From the NCBI GenBank assembly GCA_029339195.1, contig JAPTJF010000082.1, positions 1-64,000 of the forward strand: 64,000 nt of DNA. The letters are read 5' to 3'. Source of the DNA: Micractinium sp. NFX-FRZ. Lineage: Eukaryota; Chlorophyta; Trebouxiophyceae; Chlorellales; Chlorellaceae. Under the pieces are notes generated by a model. It made no database searches, was not told the origin of the DNA, and saw only the letters and a program-made list of their open reading frames with translations. Positions 22,756-34,242 of this stretch are shown here, piece by piece (the first letter of the stretch is position 1; every line of letters starts with the position of its first letter). Both the position numbers and the translations under genes were made by a program.

Positions 22756-24253
22756 CCCCCCAGCCTGGCTGTCCAGGTGCACCCCAACCCTGCCACCCTC
22801 GTGTTCTACCACAATACAAGCTGCCTGCTGGCTGGTGGAGGGTCGTCAGCTATTCGCACTGAGCTGTACCCTTCCCAGCAAGCTGCAGGTGTGCTGACGT
22901 GGAGCGCGCCTTTGCCAGGTGGCAGGGCAACCAGCAAGCGCTGGTTGGCTTCTTCCCGCGCCTGGCCACAGCGCACCCAGCGCAGGTGCGGCCCTGCACT
23001 GCCCAGCCTGCCGTGCGGGCTGTCACCAGCATGCGCCATGCTTTGTGCGCCCCCTACGTAGTGTGGCCTGCCGGGGGAAATCTGCGTGGAAAGTGCGCCT
23101 TGCACACTGACCTCCCGGCTCTCGCCTGCTCTGCCCAACTCGGTTTCAACCGCTTGATTCCCCCTTCACCCGCCCTGCGGCAGTATCAGGGTGAGAGGGC
23201 GGTGTTCCGGCAGTGGCAGTACAGCGTGGTGTCACCGGCGGCGCCTTTGTGTCGCTGGGGCTGCTGCACGCCTACTGGTCTGAACGCTACGCCCAGGGTG
23301 GGTGCCCCCGCCTGGGCATGGTGCACAGCATGCACAGCTCTTGCAGCATGCGCAGCGCACACAGCGTGCACGCCTGGGGCAGCGCTCCCTGCTGCCGTGT
23401 TTTGCTGGGCGCCTACCCACGCTCGTTTTTCAACTGCGGTGATGCTGCTGATGGTGTCTCTCCAACGTCCTGGTGACCTCGTTCCACCCCCAATAAGGTC
23501 CGCTGAACGGCTGGATGGGGGTGCAGGGCACACGCATGCCGCCCGCCTTCTCCCCGACCGCCCTGCCTGCCCCTGCTTGCCTCCTGCCTGCAGGGCGGCA
23601 GCTGGTGCGGCAGCACACCAATTGCGAGGATCTGCTGCTGAACTTTGCGGCGGCAGAAGCGGCCAACAGAGGGCGCTCTAGTCCCACAGTCCATGGAGCA
23701 CAGCCGCAGTGGACAGCGGAGCAGCTGCGGCACACCGATGACGGGGCAGCGGCAGGGGGAGCAGCAGCGGCAGGGCATCAGCGTGTGTGGGAGGCGAGGC
23801 TGCCCCACGCGCTCTGGGCACAGCCTGGCAGGCGGCTTGACATTTCTGTTCTGTCGGGCGTGGGGCTGAGCCGGGGCCAGACTGCACACGAAGGTGGGTC
23901 TGCAGCCTGTCGGTGGTGAGAGGGCAGGCGCTGCTGGCCTGGGCTCCTGCTTCTGAGGAACCTATAAGGAGCTGCCGCCGCTTTGGGCACCCAGCCTGTC
24001 GGTGGTTGCTTCGGGACAGCCAGACCTGCTGCTCCCCTTGTGTGCTAGGCTGAGCACCAGCTGAGCAGCTTGCGCTTGCCTGCCTCTGCCTGCTGCTGCA
24101 GCGGCGCGGCGGCAGTGCGTGGTGCAGTTCGAGGAGTGGTATGGTGACGTGTTGCAGCCAGAGCGGGTGGAGTGGGAGGCTGGCAGCGCGCGCTGGCGCC
24201 TGCTCAAAGCACCGCTCTGTGGGCTGCCGCTCCTGGGCTGCCTCTATCTGTAG
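21196..24253 (+). CDS. exostosin-like GT64 glycosyltransferase, with two frameshifts
   Basis: Exons: 21196-21733, 22068 to about 22164, 22482-22564, 22889-22985, 23184-23297, 23594-23893, 24102-24253. It is a type II membrane protein: a cytosolic N-terminus, one membrane anchor (about residues 59-84), an Ala-rich stem, then the GT64 domain (SYTVVIMSYKRL, VVLVWNGPD, NDLSNRLRPD, the DXD-type metal site in LADDDYLF, WQGNQQALVGFFPR, TNCEDLLLNF, RRLDISVLSGVGLSRG). It should act in the Golgi or ER as a nucleotide-sugar transferase. Exon 2 is out of phase with exon 3; comparison with the copy at 20078 suggests two bases lost near 22142. In exon 5 the frame slips by one base at about 23232, between QYSVV and TGGAFVSLGLL. 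These are sequence errors or a dying gene. Confidence 0.75.
22720..22749 (+). repeat. (CTG)n microsatellite in a GT64 intron
   Basis: Ten uninterrupted CTG units lie in the intron between exons 3 and 4 of the glycosyltransferase gene. They are not part of the coding sequence. Confidence 0.9.
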
Positions 24254-24808
24254 CCAGCACAGCATGTTTTCATCATGGGCACAATGGTGCAACCACCCTT
24301 CCCATAACAGAGCTTGCAGCATTGCGCGCATGCACGCAGTGGGCAGATTTTACAAGCATTTTTCAACGCCGCCAGCAGGTTGTGGCCAGTTCGGAAGCGG
24401 CGCTGTCAGACCAAGCGGCACCACATGCGCACATCAGCAAGCCAGCGACTGCCTCCTAACTCCCATTTGTAGGCGGTGCACTGCAATACTCTGTTACGTT
24501 CAGCTCAGAAGTCTCACAGGCAACCGAGCTGCACCAAGGCGGCAATGGGCAGCGCCCAGAGGCAGGCCGTGTGTGGTGCGCCAGGGCGGCGGTAGGTGGC
24601 TGGCGGCAGCGCCAGCACCGTGCCGCTGAAACTCAGCTAAGCCGTACCACTTAATTTCAAGCTTGTGTGTCAATCTTTTCCATCTTCTTCACTCGCCATA
24701 CTACCTGGCTTTGCACTGCTCGCACCAGCGGCAGCCGCAGGCGGATGTGCGGAACGTGAAAGTCGGGGACCCGCTGTGTGGCTGTTGTGTTGCGGCAGCC
24801 CCTCGTCA
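24254..24808. other. intergenic
   Basis: Spacer between the GT64 stop and the next plus-strand gene, presumably a 3' untranslated region followed by a promoter. I see no exon, repeat or poly(A) signal that I can support. Confidence 0.4.
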
Positions 24809-26345
24809 ATGGATCCGTCCCTGGAAACCGCCATGGCGTCCCAGTGGCAGCGGCAGGACTGGACTCTCTGCCTCATCGCCCTCGCGCTCCAGCTGCTGTC
24901 GCTGCCACGGTTGCATTCGACACGGGAATGGCTGATCGAGGGCATCATCATCTCCATGGAGCTGGCCATCCTTTGGCTGAGCAGGCAGAGCCGCCTCCGG
25001 CACCCGTCGCCCCGCCGCCGCCAAGTGCGCCTCGCCCTGGTCGTGCTTGTGCGCTTCTCCGTCATGGTGGTTGTGCCACTGACAGTGGACATACTGTCGA
25101 TCATGCGGCAGCCTGAGCACCCGCCCGACCACTCCGACCGGCCTCTAGCTTGGGGCGGCCCCGGCCTTGCCGGCGCCGCCCTGCGTCCCCTGGCGAGCGT
25201 CGCGGCGCACGTGCGCGGCACCATCCTGCTGGCCTGGCCAGTGGCCTTTCTGCACGCCAGCTTTGGGACCGCCATCGGCTGGCAGCTGCCGCCGTTGCTG
25301 CACGTTGCCCAGCACCTGACGGGCGCGGCGGTCATCCTGCTGCGGGCGCCGAGCGGTGAGTGCGACGGGCGGTGCATTTTGCATCATGCCGTGGGCTTGC
25401 CGGCATGAAGGAGCATGCACCGGTCTCCTCAAGCAGCCCTGTTCTGGACACGAATGACTGCGCAGCTTCCTTTGCCTTGCCTGTTCCACGTTGCCTTGCC
25501 GTGCACCGCCTTACCCTGCCCCATGCCTTGCGGTCACCCGCCGGCCCCGGCTGCCCCCTCGCAGTGTGCGGCCCATTTGTGAGCATGCACCCTGCCAACG
25601 CGAGGGTCTCAAGTGGAGTGTACTGGCTGCTGCAGCAAGTGACGGCGCTGCTGTGCCCCGGCACCAGGCTGCACCTGGCCGCAGCAGCAGCCAGCAAGAG
25701 CGACTGCGACAAGTGCACGGCCACCGTCTGGGCCCTGCAGGTGTGTGTGTTCCCAGGGGTGCACATGTGTTGGATGCTGCCTGGGTGCAATCTCGCTGGA
25801 TGCTGGCATGCAGACAGCTGCAGCCTGGTGTGTCTTTAGTACCACCCTTGCATGCACTGCCCCCACCCTTGCACCCACAGCACCCTAACCCACCCTTGCA
25901 CCCACTGCCCGCACAGGCCAGCCTGGGCTGCGTGCTGCCTACGCTGGTGGTGTGGCACGCGCAGCTCAGCGCAGCGCGGCAGCACACGAGCACGCAGCGC
26001 GAGCTTCGGCAGGCAGAGTGGCTGCACCGGCAGCAGCACTGGCGGCAGGGGGAGGCGTCTGGGCGCGTGCGCCAGCGCTGGCTGCCACGTGGCTGGGAGG
26101 CGTGCATGACGCAGCGCCAGCAGCATGAGGGAGAGGAGGATGCCGCCCTGCTGCAAGATGATGCGCGCCTGCTCACCGCTGCCGACCGTGAGCTTGCGGC
26201 GAGCCAGTATGCCACCGTGTGCCAGCCAGCGCTGCAGCTGGCTGCCATGCTGCACTGGCCGGGCTTGCTGGGGCTGGCGGTGCTGCTGGGCTTTGTGGTA
26301 GCGCAGGTCCAGCAGTCGCACGGATGGGCGCCTCAGTGCTCCTGA
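24809..26345 (+). CDS. multi-pass membrane protein of unknown function (tandem copy 1)
   Basis: Three exons (24809-25355, 25565-25740, 25917-26345) encode 383 residues. The ATG is chosen because the tandem paralogue at 27377 starts at the same place (MDPSLETAMASQWQRQDW here). Four or five hydrophobic segments are visible: LCLIALALQLLSL, the stretch around IIISMELAILWL, VVLVRFSVMVVVPL, ILLAWPVAFLHASFG, and a C-terminal QLAAMLHWPGLLGLAVLLGF. Between them are a basic RQSRLRHPSPRRR loop, a KSDCDKC motif ahead of a hydrophobic ALQASLGCVLPTL, and a long charged, Gln/Arg-rich helix (about residues 255-345). I recognise no family. TGTAA at 26504-26508 marks the 3' end. Confidence 0.87.
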
Positions 26346-27376
26346 GCTGAGGCTGTACTGTGAGGCCGCACCTGGTGCGGTGACGTCAGGTTAGCGGCAA
26401 CACCTCCGTTCTCTTCCCATCTCCTGTGTTCCCTTCCCAACCAACTTGCCGTACCCGCCTGCACGGACGGTGTGCTGCTCGCCCTGTCATTGCTGGAATT
26501 GAGTGTAACCTTACTGAAGGTTGTCTGACATGCGGGGGTGTGAACAGAGGAACGCCGTCTGTATTGAAATACACCTGAGAGCAGGCCGGCCAGGTCACAC
26601 AACAGAGAGCAGAGCACATGTGGGGCGTGCGGGGATGCGACACGCCTGAATGCAACATGCCAGGGCTTGGCCTGCGCATCGGCGAGAGAGCTAGTATGGC
26701 AGGGAAGTGTTGCCGCCCCATGGAATACCGACGGGGAGTGTTGGGGACAGCGTTAATTCAGCCCATGGCGCAGTGGGAGCGTGTAGGGGCAGGCCTGCAG
26801 CTCACCACACCGAGCGCAACAATGAGTACAGGAGCATCACAACTTCTGTGCCCTCAGCTGGTCAGCGCAGCGCAGCTGATGAGGGGGTACAGCCAAAGGA
26901 GCGGCAGATGAGGCAGCACTCATGAGGCAATAGGCAGCGACGGCGCCTGCGCCCATCCTGCGCCAGCCTGGTTGGCATACCTGGTTACCAAATGCTGATC
27001 AGCCGTCACGGCTGCCAGTGCGCTCTGTCGGGCGTCCTTAGACAATCAAATTTAGCATCACCAAGGTGCGTTAGCGGCGATTGAAAGCTCTCAAGCGCGG
27101 CCACCGCCAAGCCTTCAGGCAAGCGGTGGCGGGGAGGGTTTGGGCTTGCGGTTATAAGAGGCGTAGCTAGGGATGTATTTAAAACGGAGGGGGGCTTGGA
27201 GACTCGTACCGGAGCCGGACTGGGCTCCGGCTCCGTCAGGCACCGCTGCGCCCGGGCGGCGGCGGCAGGCGGGTTGCCTGTCTGCGCAGGCCCCATCACG
27301 TCATCGCCCCCTACATTGCCCGCAGGTCAGCCTCCTTCCCTTCGCACCGTGCAGCTGTTGCGCCCGTGCTCCAGCC
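26346..27376. other. spacer between tandem membrane-protein genes
   Basis: It holds the 3' untranslated region and TGTAA poly(A) signal (26504-26508) of copy 1, then the promoter and leader of copy 2. The open frame upstream of the copy 2 ATG (from 27173) has no match in copy 1 and is treated as untranslated. Confidence 0.45.
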
Positions 27377-29111
27377 ATGGATGCGCCCCTGGAGGCCGCC
27401 CTGGCGGCGCAGTGGCAGCGCCAGGACTGGAGTACCTGCCTCTTTGCCATGGCCGTGCAACTCGTGGTGCTGCAGCGGGTGCAGGCTAGGAGGGAGCAGG
27501 CTGTGGAGGGCTACCTCATCTGCTTGGAGCTCCTCATATTTTGGCTCAGCAGGCAGAGCCGGCTGCGGCCCCCGCCGTCGCCCCGCCGCCGCCACGTGCG
27601 CCTCGCCCTGGTGCTCCTGGTCCGCCTCTCCGTCATGGTCCTGCTCCCGCTGACCACTGACGTGCTGTCAGCCATTCAGCCCGAGGTCATGGCGGACGCA
27701 AGCAGCCCGCCGCCAGCTGCGCACAAGCTGTGGGGCAGCCTTGCCGCTGGGCGCGCTCTGGCCAGCGTGGCGGCGCACCTTCGGGCCGCCATTGCTCTGG
27801 CCTTCCCACTGGCCTTCCTGCACGCCAGCTTTGGCACCGCCGTGGGCTGGCAGCTGCCGCCGCTGCTGCACGCCACTCAGCACCTGGTAGGGACGGCGGT
27901 CATCATGCTGCGAGCGCCGACAGGTGAGAGCAGCATGCTGGGTGCATCAGGTGCGTGCCTGGCCCTGCCCCCGCCCCATGCTGTGTTCTGCAGTGCTGAC
28001 CTGTGCTGCAAACTGGCTACTGCTCTTCCTGCCTGCGCCTGCCGCAGTCTGCGCGCAGTTTGTGCGGCGTCACCCAGCCAACGCCGGCGTGGCAAGCGGC
28101 CTGTATTGGCTGCTGCAGCAGGCCACCGCGCTGCTGTGCCCCGGCACCAGGCTGCACCTGGCCGCAGCAGCCGCCAGCAAGAGCGACTGCGACAAGTGCA
28201 CGGCCACCGTCTGGGCCCTGCAGGTGTGTGTGGCTGCCGCCCTGCGCTCGGGGCAGCACGCCTGCTTCGCCGCTGCATGGCAGACGAGTGGGCCCCGGTT
28301 GGCTGCTGCATGCCCTCTCGCAGGCATGCATGCGCGCACGCGCGCTGCTGCCTGCCAGCTGTGCACGCATGTCTTGATGGTATCACCCCAGCTGTTGCCC
28401 GCCTCCCTCCCATGCCTTCGGCCCGCCTGCACGGCGCAGGTGTCGATTGGCTGCGTGCTGCCTACGCTGGTGGTGTGGCAGGCGCAGCTGACTGCAACGC
28501 GGCAGCACGCCAGCGCACAGCGCGAGCTCCGAGAGGCGGAGTGGCTTCACCGGCAGCAGCACCGGCAGCGCAGGGCGGCGGTGCAGCGCCAGGGCTGCCT
28601 GCCACGTGGTGGGGAGGCCGGCGCGTCGCAGCAGCTGCCGCAGGCGGAAGCGGAGGAGGCGGCGGATGATGCGCGTCTGCTCACCGCTGCCGACCGCGAG
28701 CTTGCGACGAGCCAGTACGCCACCATCTGCCAGCCAGCGCTGCAGCTGGCTGCCATGCTGCACTGGCCAGGCATGCTGGGGCTGGCAGCACTGCTGGGCT
28801 TTGTGGCAGCTCAGGTCCGTCAATCGCACAGTTGGGCGCCCCACTGCTCCTCAGCTGGCCCCGCTTTGGTATCGCCGGGGTGCCTCTCCAACTCCCTGAC
28901 GTTCTCTCCCTTCTCCTCTCCGCAACTCCTCACACAACTACCTCGTCTGCTTGCACCGGCGTGTGGTGCTCATAACCCTGTCGCCACTGAAATTACAGTT
29001 GAAATCACTTCAGCTTTACGGTCCCAGAAAGGAGGGACAGAGGTTGCTGCACATGGGAACGTTGCGGCAAGCACAGCACGATTGGAGCGCAGCAGGCGGG
29101 GGACGGCATGA
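27377..29111 (+). CDS. multi-pass membrane protein of unknown function (tandem copy 2), extended C-terminus
   Basis: Three exons (27377-27923, 28048-28223, 28440-29111) encode 464 residues. Exons 1 and 2 have exactly the lengths of copy 1 (547 and 176 nt). The same landmarks are present: MDAPLEAALAAQWQRQDW at the start, WLSRQSRLR, FLHASFGTAVGWQLPPLL, KSDCDKCTATVWALQ and CQPALQLAAMLHWPG. Copy 1 ends at SHGWAPQCS. Here the stop has become TCA, so the frame runs on for about 80 Ser/Thr-rich residues to 29111. The extra tail resembles nothing I know and may be untranslated sequence captured by stop loss. Part of it may be antisense to the KH gene 3' end. Confidence 0.82.
28993..28997 (-). promoter_or_regulatory. 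candidate TGTAA poly(A) signal of the KH-protein gene
   Basis: The minus strand reads TGTAA about 740 nt past the KH gene stop at 29739. If used, the KH transcript would overlap the C-terminal coding end of the convergent membrane-protein gene in antisense. Confidence 0.3.
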
Positions 29112-29400
29112 GCCTGCACAAGAGTTGGCAGGGTCAGTGGTGCTTCCCGCAGGGCAGGGGGGCAACCTGGTGCATGGTGGATGGGAGAAGACAAGACGGA
29201 TGGTCGGGCAGCACAACACAGCGCAGAACAGCACAGCACAACAGTTGTTGAGTGCAGCGAGGAAAGAAGCTTGGACAGCATAGACAGCTCGGCACGACGG
29301 TTGCTCTGTGCAGCGGGGGCATACAGTGGTGGCGGCCCAGCAGACCATGCCCCGGATCACAGGAGCAGGCAGGGGGCGCCTCTACTGCTCAATTGAGCGG

Positions 29401-30010
29401 GGTGCGCTTCCGGTTCAGGCAGAGCAAAGCCTGCAGCAGCAGAAGTAAGGTCAGCCGTGGGAGCAGATGGAACGAAAGCGACGTGTCAGTGTGGGTTAGT
29501 GGTGTGTTAGTGTTTGCTGTCAATTGAAGGCAAGTGAGGAAGGGAACAACACAGAGCAGCCTCTCGCGCCCGCCTGCACGGCACGACGAACAGGCAGGTG
29601 AGCTGGCAGCCTGCTGCCTCTCCCCCGCTCCACTACAGCACGCATGCAGGCCACAGGCGATAAGCAGATTAGGTGACAGCGTTAGTGAGGAGGCTACCTT
29701 GCTGTCTGAAGCGGGCGGAAGGCGCCTCCTCTACTGCTCTAGTGATCAGAGTACGCTTCCATCCCCGGCAAGACAAAGCCTGCAGTGGGGCAACCGAGGT
29801 CACACAGTGGCAGCCACATAGGGCAGGCAGAGCTGTGCGTTAGTGCTGCTGTCAAGTTGGCGGCAAGTCCACCAGAGCTGCCGCACCCCGCCTGCACAGC
29901 AGATCAGCAGCCAGGGGCGCCAGCGATGCACGAGCGCTCCCCTCGGGGCTACAGCAGGCGTGCAGGCCAGGCGGCAACAGCTGTTTGTTAGTGTGTGGGC
30001 TACCTTGCTG
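29401..30010 (-). repeat. degenerate tandem copies of the KH gene last exons
   Basis: A unit of about 300-350 bp is repeated around the 3' end of the KH gene. The exon 7 donor region (GGCTACCTTGCTG at 29998-30010) recurs at 29692-29704. The terminal exon start (29779, GCTTTGTCTTGCC on the minus strand) has a second copy beginning at 29430, again preceded by CTGCAG. The second terminal-exon copy would read a different, longer tail. Confidence 0.7.
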
Positions 30011-33000
30011 CTGCCTGGGAGGGCGGGGGGGTGGCGGGCCCATGGCGCCTGGGGGCGGGGGCGGGCCCATGGCCCCCGGGGGCGGAGGGGGCGGCGGCAT
30101 GTGGCCGTGCGGGGACTCTGGCGGGGTGGGGCGCGCGTGCGGGGAGGGAGGCTGCTGCTCAGGGGCGCGGCCCTGCGCCTGCTGGTACTGATAGTACGGG
30201 TTGGTGTGGCCCTGCACGCAACGCGGGTGGGCAGCATGGAGGGGCAGGCCGGGGGCGGCGGCGTGCAGGGCCGGGGGGGTGTCAGCCAACCGTCAGAAGA
30301 TTGCACAGAGCTGAGAGTGAGGCACTCCCTGGCAACTCCTGCAGTAGACAGTGCTGGGCACAGGTGCTTGCTAGCGCGAGCCAGCAACAGAGATGGGCCT
30401 CATTGCGGGACACGGGCGGATGCGGCACAAGGCGTCGGCGGCGGCGTGCAGCAGCACTGGGCTACAGGCAAAGGAGGGCAGGCAAGCTAGGTGGGGTGGG
30501 TTAGCAACCTGTGGGCCGCCTTCTTTGGCTTCAGTGAAACGCCGCTTCTGCGGGGGCTGCTGCTGCTCGGGCGGCGGGTGCGGCGGGCCGCCCTGCTGCT
30601 GGTGCTGGGGCGGCGGGGGGCCCTGCCGGTACTGCTGGTAGTACGACGGCGCCTGCTGCTGCTGCGGCTGCTGCTGCTGGCCCGGAGGTGGGGGGCCATA
30701 GCCAGGCGGAGGGGGGCCACCGTAGCCGCCTGCCTGCTGCTGGTAGTAGGGGGGCATGGGCGGGCCGCCATAGCCGCCCCCCTGCTGCTGCTGAGGTGGC
30801 GGCGGGCCGGCGCCAGGCGGGGGCGGGTAGTAGGGGGGCTGCTGCCCGGGCGGGGGTGGCCCGCCTGGGTACTGCTGGTAGTAGGGGGCCGGCATGCCGG
30901 CAGCGCCCGGAGGCCCGCCCTGCTGCTGCTGCGGGGGCGGCGGGGGGTAGGCGCCTGGCGGGCCGCCCTGCTGGCTCGGATTGTGGTTCTGCTGCTGCTG
31001 CTGGTGTGGGGGCGGTGGGGGGTACGTGCCCGGGGGGCCACCCTGCTGCTGCTGGCTCTGTCCCTGCTGCTGCTGCTGCGGAGGTGGTGGGGGATAGGCC
31101 CCGGGAGAGCTCGGCTGAGGGGGAGGCGGGTAGGCACCCGGTGAACTCGGCGGCTGGTGAGGCGACTGAGGAGGGCCTCCCTGCTGCGGCGGGGGCGGGT
31201 AGGCACCAGGCTGGGGCGGCGGCGGGTAGGACCCCTGCTGAGGTGGCGGTGGGTAGGCGCCTGGGGGGCCATACGGTGGTGGCGCCTGCTGCTGCCCCTG
31301 CCCCTGCCCCTGCTGCTGCTGCTGCCCAGGGTACGGCGGCGGGGCGCCATACGGCGGCGGTGCTGGCTGGTTCCCCGGCTGCTGCTGCTGCTGCCCTGGC
31401 GGCGGCGGCGGGTAGTAGCCTGCAAGTGTGGGGCAGCGGCAGTGCAGGCGGGCAGCTGTCAGCCGCAAAACATGAACCAAAATCATTCTGTTTTTGATTC
31501 GGCACTCTTACTGCTCGACATTCCCAACTGCCAAGCCTAATGACCTCCCAAGCAAGCAGCTTGCTGCAATCGCACCCGGCAGCAGGCATTGCAGGGCAGG
31601 GCTGACGTTGGCGGCAGCACACAGCAGAGGCAGCCGGTGGCGGTGGGGGCAGGTACGCTCGTGGCAGCAGGCGGCGGCAGAGGGCAGAAGGCAGCGCCGC
31701 TCACCTGCGGGCGGCTGGGCGCCTCCTGGGGGCGGGGGGTAGTACTGCCCTGGCGCCTGGCCCTGGCCCGGGCCTGGCGGCGGCTGCGGCTGCGGCGGGG
31801 GCGGCGGTCCGTACTGCCCAGAGGGCGGCGGCGCCGGGGCGCTGGGGTAGGCTTTGTGGAAGTCGTCGCGAATGGTGTCAATCAGGTTGGCCGCCAGCCT
31901 GGCAGGCAGGGCAGGTGAGTGCGGTGGCGGGTGGTGGGGTGAGGCCAGGTGTAGTGTAGTGGTATGGGGTGAGCGTGAAGGGATGTGAAACAAGAGCGAT
32001 GGCGTGAACGTAGTGGGATGTTCAACCAGGCAGCAGCGTTTCTTGTGCACACAGCGGCCAAGCAACTGGCCGCACACACAAACCACAGCCACTGCACGGC
32101 CTGCCCGCGCACAGCAGCCCCGTCAGCCCTCCTCCTCCACAGGGAAGGCACACTCACTTGCGCCCCTCCTCCAGCTTGGCGGCGTCCGGGCTGCTGAGGC
32201 GCAGGTTCAGGGGTTCTGCGCCCTCGGGCTGCGTCCCCGACCCCCGGCCCGACACCATGCCCGCCACCCCCGTGGCCGCCAGTATGTGGGCAAGGTAGCT
32301 GCCGTTGGGGCCCTGCAGCCGGCCGGGCAGGTCAAACTCGGGGGGCGCGTCGCAGCCGGGGTAGAGGCACACCCAGCCGGGGCCGGAGCTGGGGTAGGCG
32401 GCCGGCGGCGGAGGCTGTGCAGGAGCGGCGGGCCGTGCGCCTGCCGGCGGCGGGGGCCCGCCAGGCGCGCCGCCGGTTGCTGGCTGGGGCATGGGGCGGG
32501 GTGCGCCTCTGATGATGGCCGTGATGTCGGCGGCAGCCATGTCGCAGGCGTGCTGCCGCCACACCGGATCCTGCAGGGGGGAACGGCGGCATGCTGACGT
32601 CAGGTCAGGTTGCAGCAAACCAGAGCAGCGGGAAGAGGCTGAGGGTGTGGATGTACGGAGCAAACAGCGACACTTGGCGGCAGCGAGGGTTACACGCTTC
32701 CTCTCCTCACCCTGGACCTGCGGCCACGCGCGCAACCACTTGTGTGCGCCCCGTCCCAATGCCAGCCTGCCCTTTCCCATCACCCAGTGCTACAACCACA
32801 CCTGCGGCAGCGTGCGGCCGGGCGTGACGCGCAGGAACAGGGGCCTGTCCTCCTCCTTGTCACTGCTGGGCTTCTGTCCAGGCGCGTAGTACCGCCCCCT
32901 GCAGGTGGGCCAGCGCGGCAGCAGGATGCAAGCTGATCAGCGGTGGGGGGGGCGAGTGGCCGTGTGCAGCCCAGAGGCAGCCGCCGACAGATGCAGCGCC

Positions 33001-34005
33001 TGTGGCAGTTTTGTTGTCCACTCCTCCTCAACTGCTTCGCGGGGCTGCCTCCAGCCCAGACTGCCTTTCATCCTGGCATGCTCAGCTCTGCTGGCTTCGT
33101 CACCCTGCCAAGCAACTGGCCCTCAGACCCCACCCCACCCACCCCATGCCTGCGCCCCCCTCACCTGACCACGCACACCACCCGCCACTTGGTCTCCAGC
33201 TCCTGCTGGGTGCTGCGCTTGGTCAGGATGTTGCGCGTGCGTGGCGCCGTGTTGTTGAACGTCACCTCGCACTTGACCGACGACGCCTGGCTGGCCTGCT
33301 GCTGCGCCTGCGAGGCCACCTGCTGCGCGGCCGATGACGCCAGCTGCTGCTGCGCCGCCAGCATGGCCAGAGCCTGCTGCTGAGCCAGCTGCGCCTGGAT
33401 GGATGCCAGGCCACCCTGCTGCCCCGGAGCCACAATGCCCTTTGCTGCCATGTCCTGCAGGCACACAGGCAGGCAGGCAGACGAGCAAGCAGAGGCAGGC
33501 GGGCAGGCATGCGGTGCTCAACGGGCAGAGTGTGGCGGGACTCGGTAGGCGGCGGCGCAGTGGTCCCTGGCTCCAAACCAAGCTGCGCACTGCAGCCGCA
33601 CATGCTGATGCCACATATGATATAGCAACCCAGCAAGTTGCACAGCCCAGATCATCAGCACTGCTGGCAGTCGTGACGGCGGCGCACCTGGTTCAACTGC
33701 GCGACCACCGCCGCTGCGCTGGCCTGAATCCTCTTGACCATCTCCGCGTCCAGCGGCTGGCCCGGCTGGTAATCGGCCGGCAGCTCCACCTTGGGAAGGT
33801 GGTGGACGGGCTGGGCGGGCTGCTGGGCGACTGCCGCAGGTCCCACCGCCGAGGCAAAGCCCGCGGGGCCCGCCCAGCCGCTACCGAGCGACGAAGTCAC
33901 CCCCGCACTGCCAATGCCCGCGCGGCTGCCCACGTGCAGGCCTGTGTAGGTGGGCTGGGGTGCCGCACCCCCAGGGCCCGCTACGTCCCACTTTTGGCGC
34001 TTCAT
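29739..34005 (-). CDS. RIK/KHDC4-like KH-domain RNA-binding protein, Pro/Gln/Tyr-rich
   Basis: Eight exons on the minus strand (34005-33688, 33454-33165, 32898-32802, 32570-32158, 31898-31705, 31419-30509, 30211-30004, 29779-29739) encode 823 residues. The N-terminal half has a Gln/Ala-rich stretch and a VKCEVTFNNTAPRTRNILTK segment. A KH-type region at about residues 300-395 contains the GPNG loop (322-325), SYLAHILAATG, SGRGSG and the helix LEEGRKLAANLIDTIRDDF, closest to plant RIK and animal KHDC4/BLOM7, which act in splicing. The last 400 residues are repeats of GAYPPPP, PPYY and poly-Gln, typical of phase-separating splicing factors. Exon 6 alone encodes 303 such residues. The GC-rich repeats make slippage likely. 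The gene is head to head with CPSF30, another RNA-processing gene. Confidence 0.87.
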
Positions 34006-34242
34006 CGTATGTGATCAATACCAAGGTAGTATCAAGCCTGCCAGGCATGCGAGAGGGGCGCCACGAAAGGGTGCGAGGTGCGGAAGAAACCTCGAGATGG
34101 TCTGGACTCGCCAAATAAGCTCCGGCACGCTTAGTTACACTACCAATATTCGCATAGTGCCCGATTGTAACGCGCCAGCCCTTCTGACGGACCCCACCTT
34201 CGGCAGCCTTTGGACTCGGCTCGGCGTGGCGCGCCGGCCGGC
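34006..34242. promoter_or_regulatory. bidirectional promoter region, KH protein and CPSF30
   Basis: Only 237 bp separate the two divergent start codons, so both promoters and leaders share this stretch. It is less GC-rich than its flanks. Co-regulation of two RNA-processing factors is inference. Confidence 0.6.
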
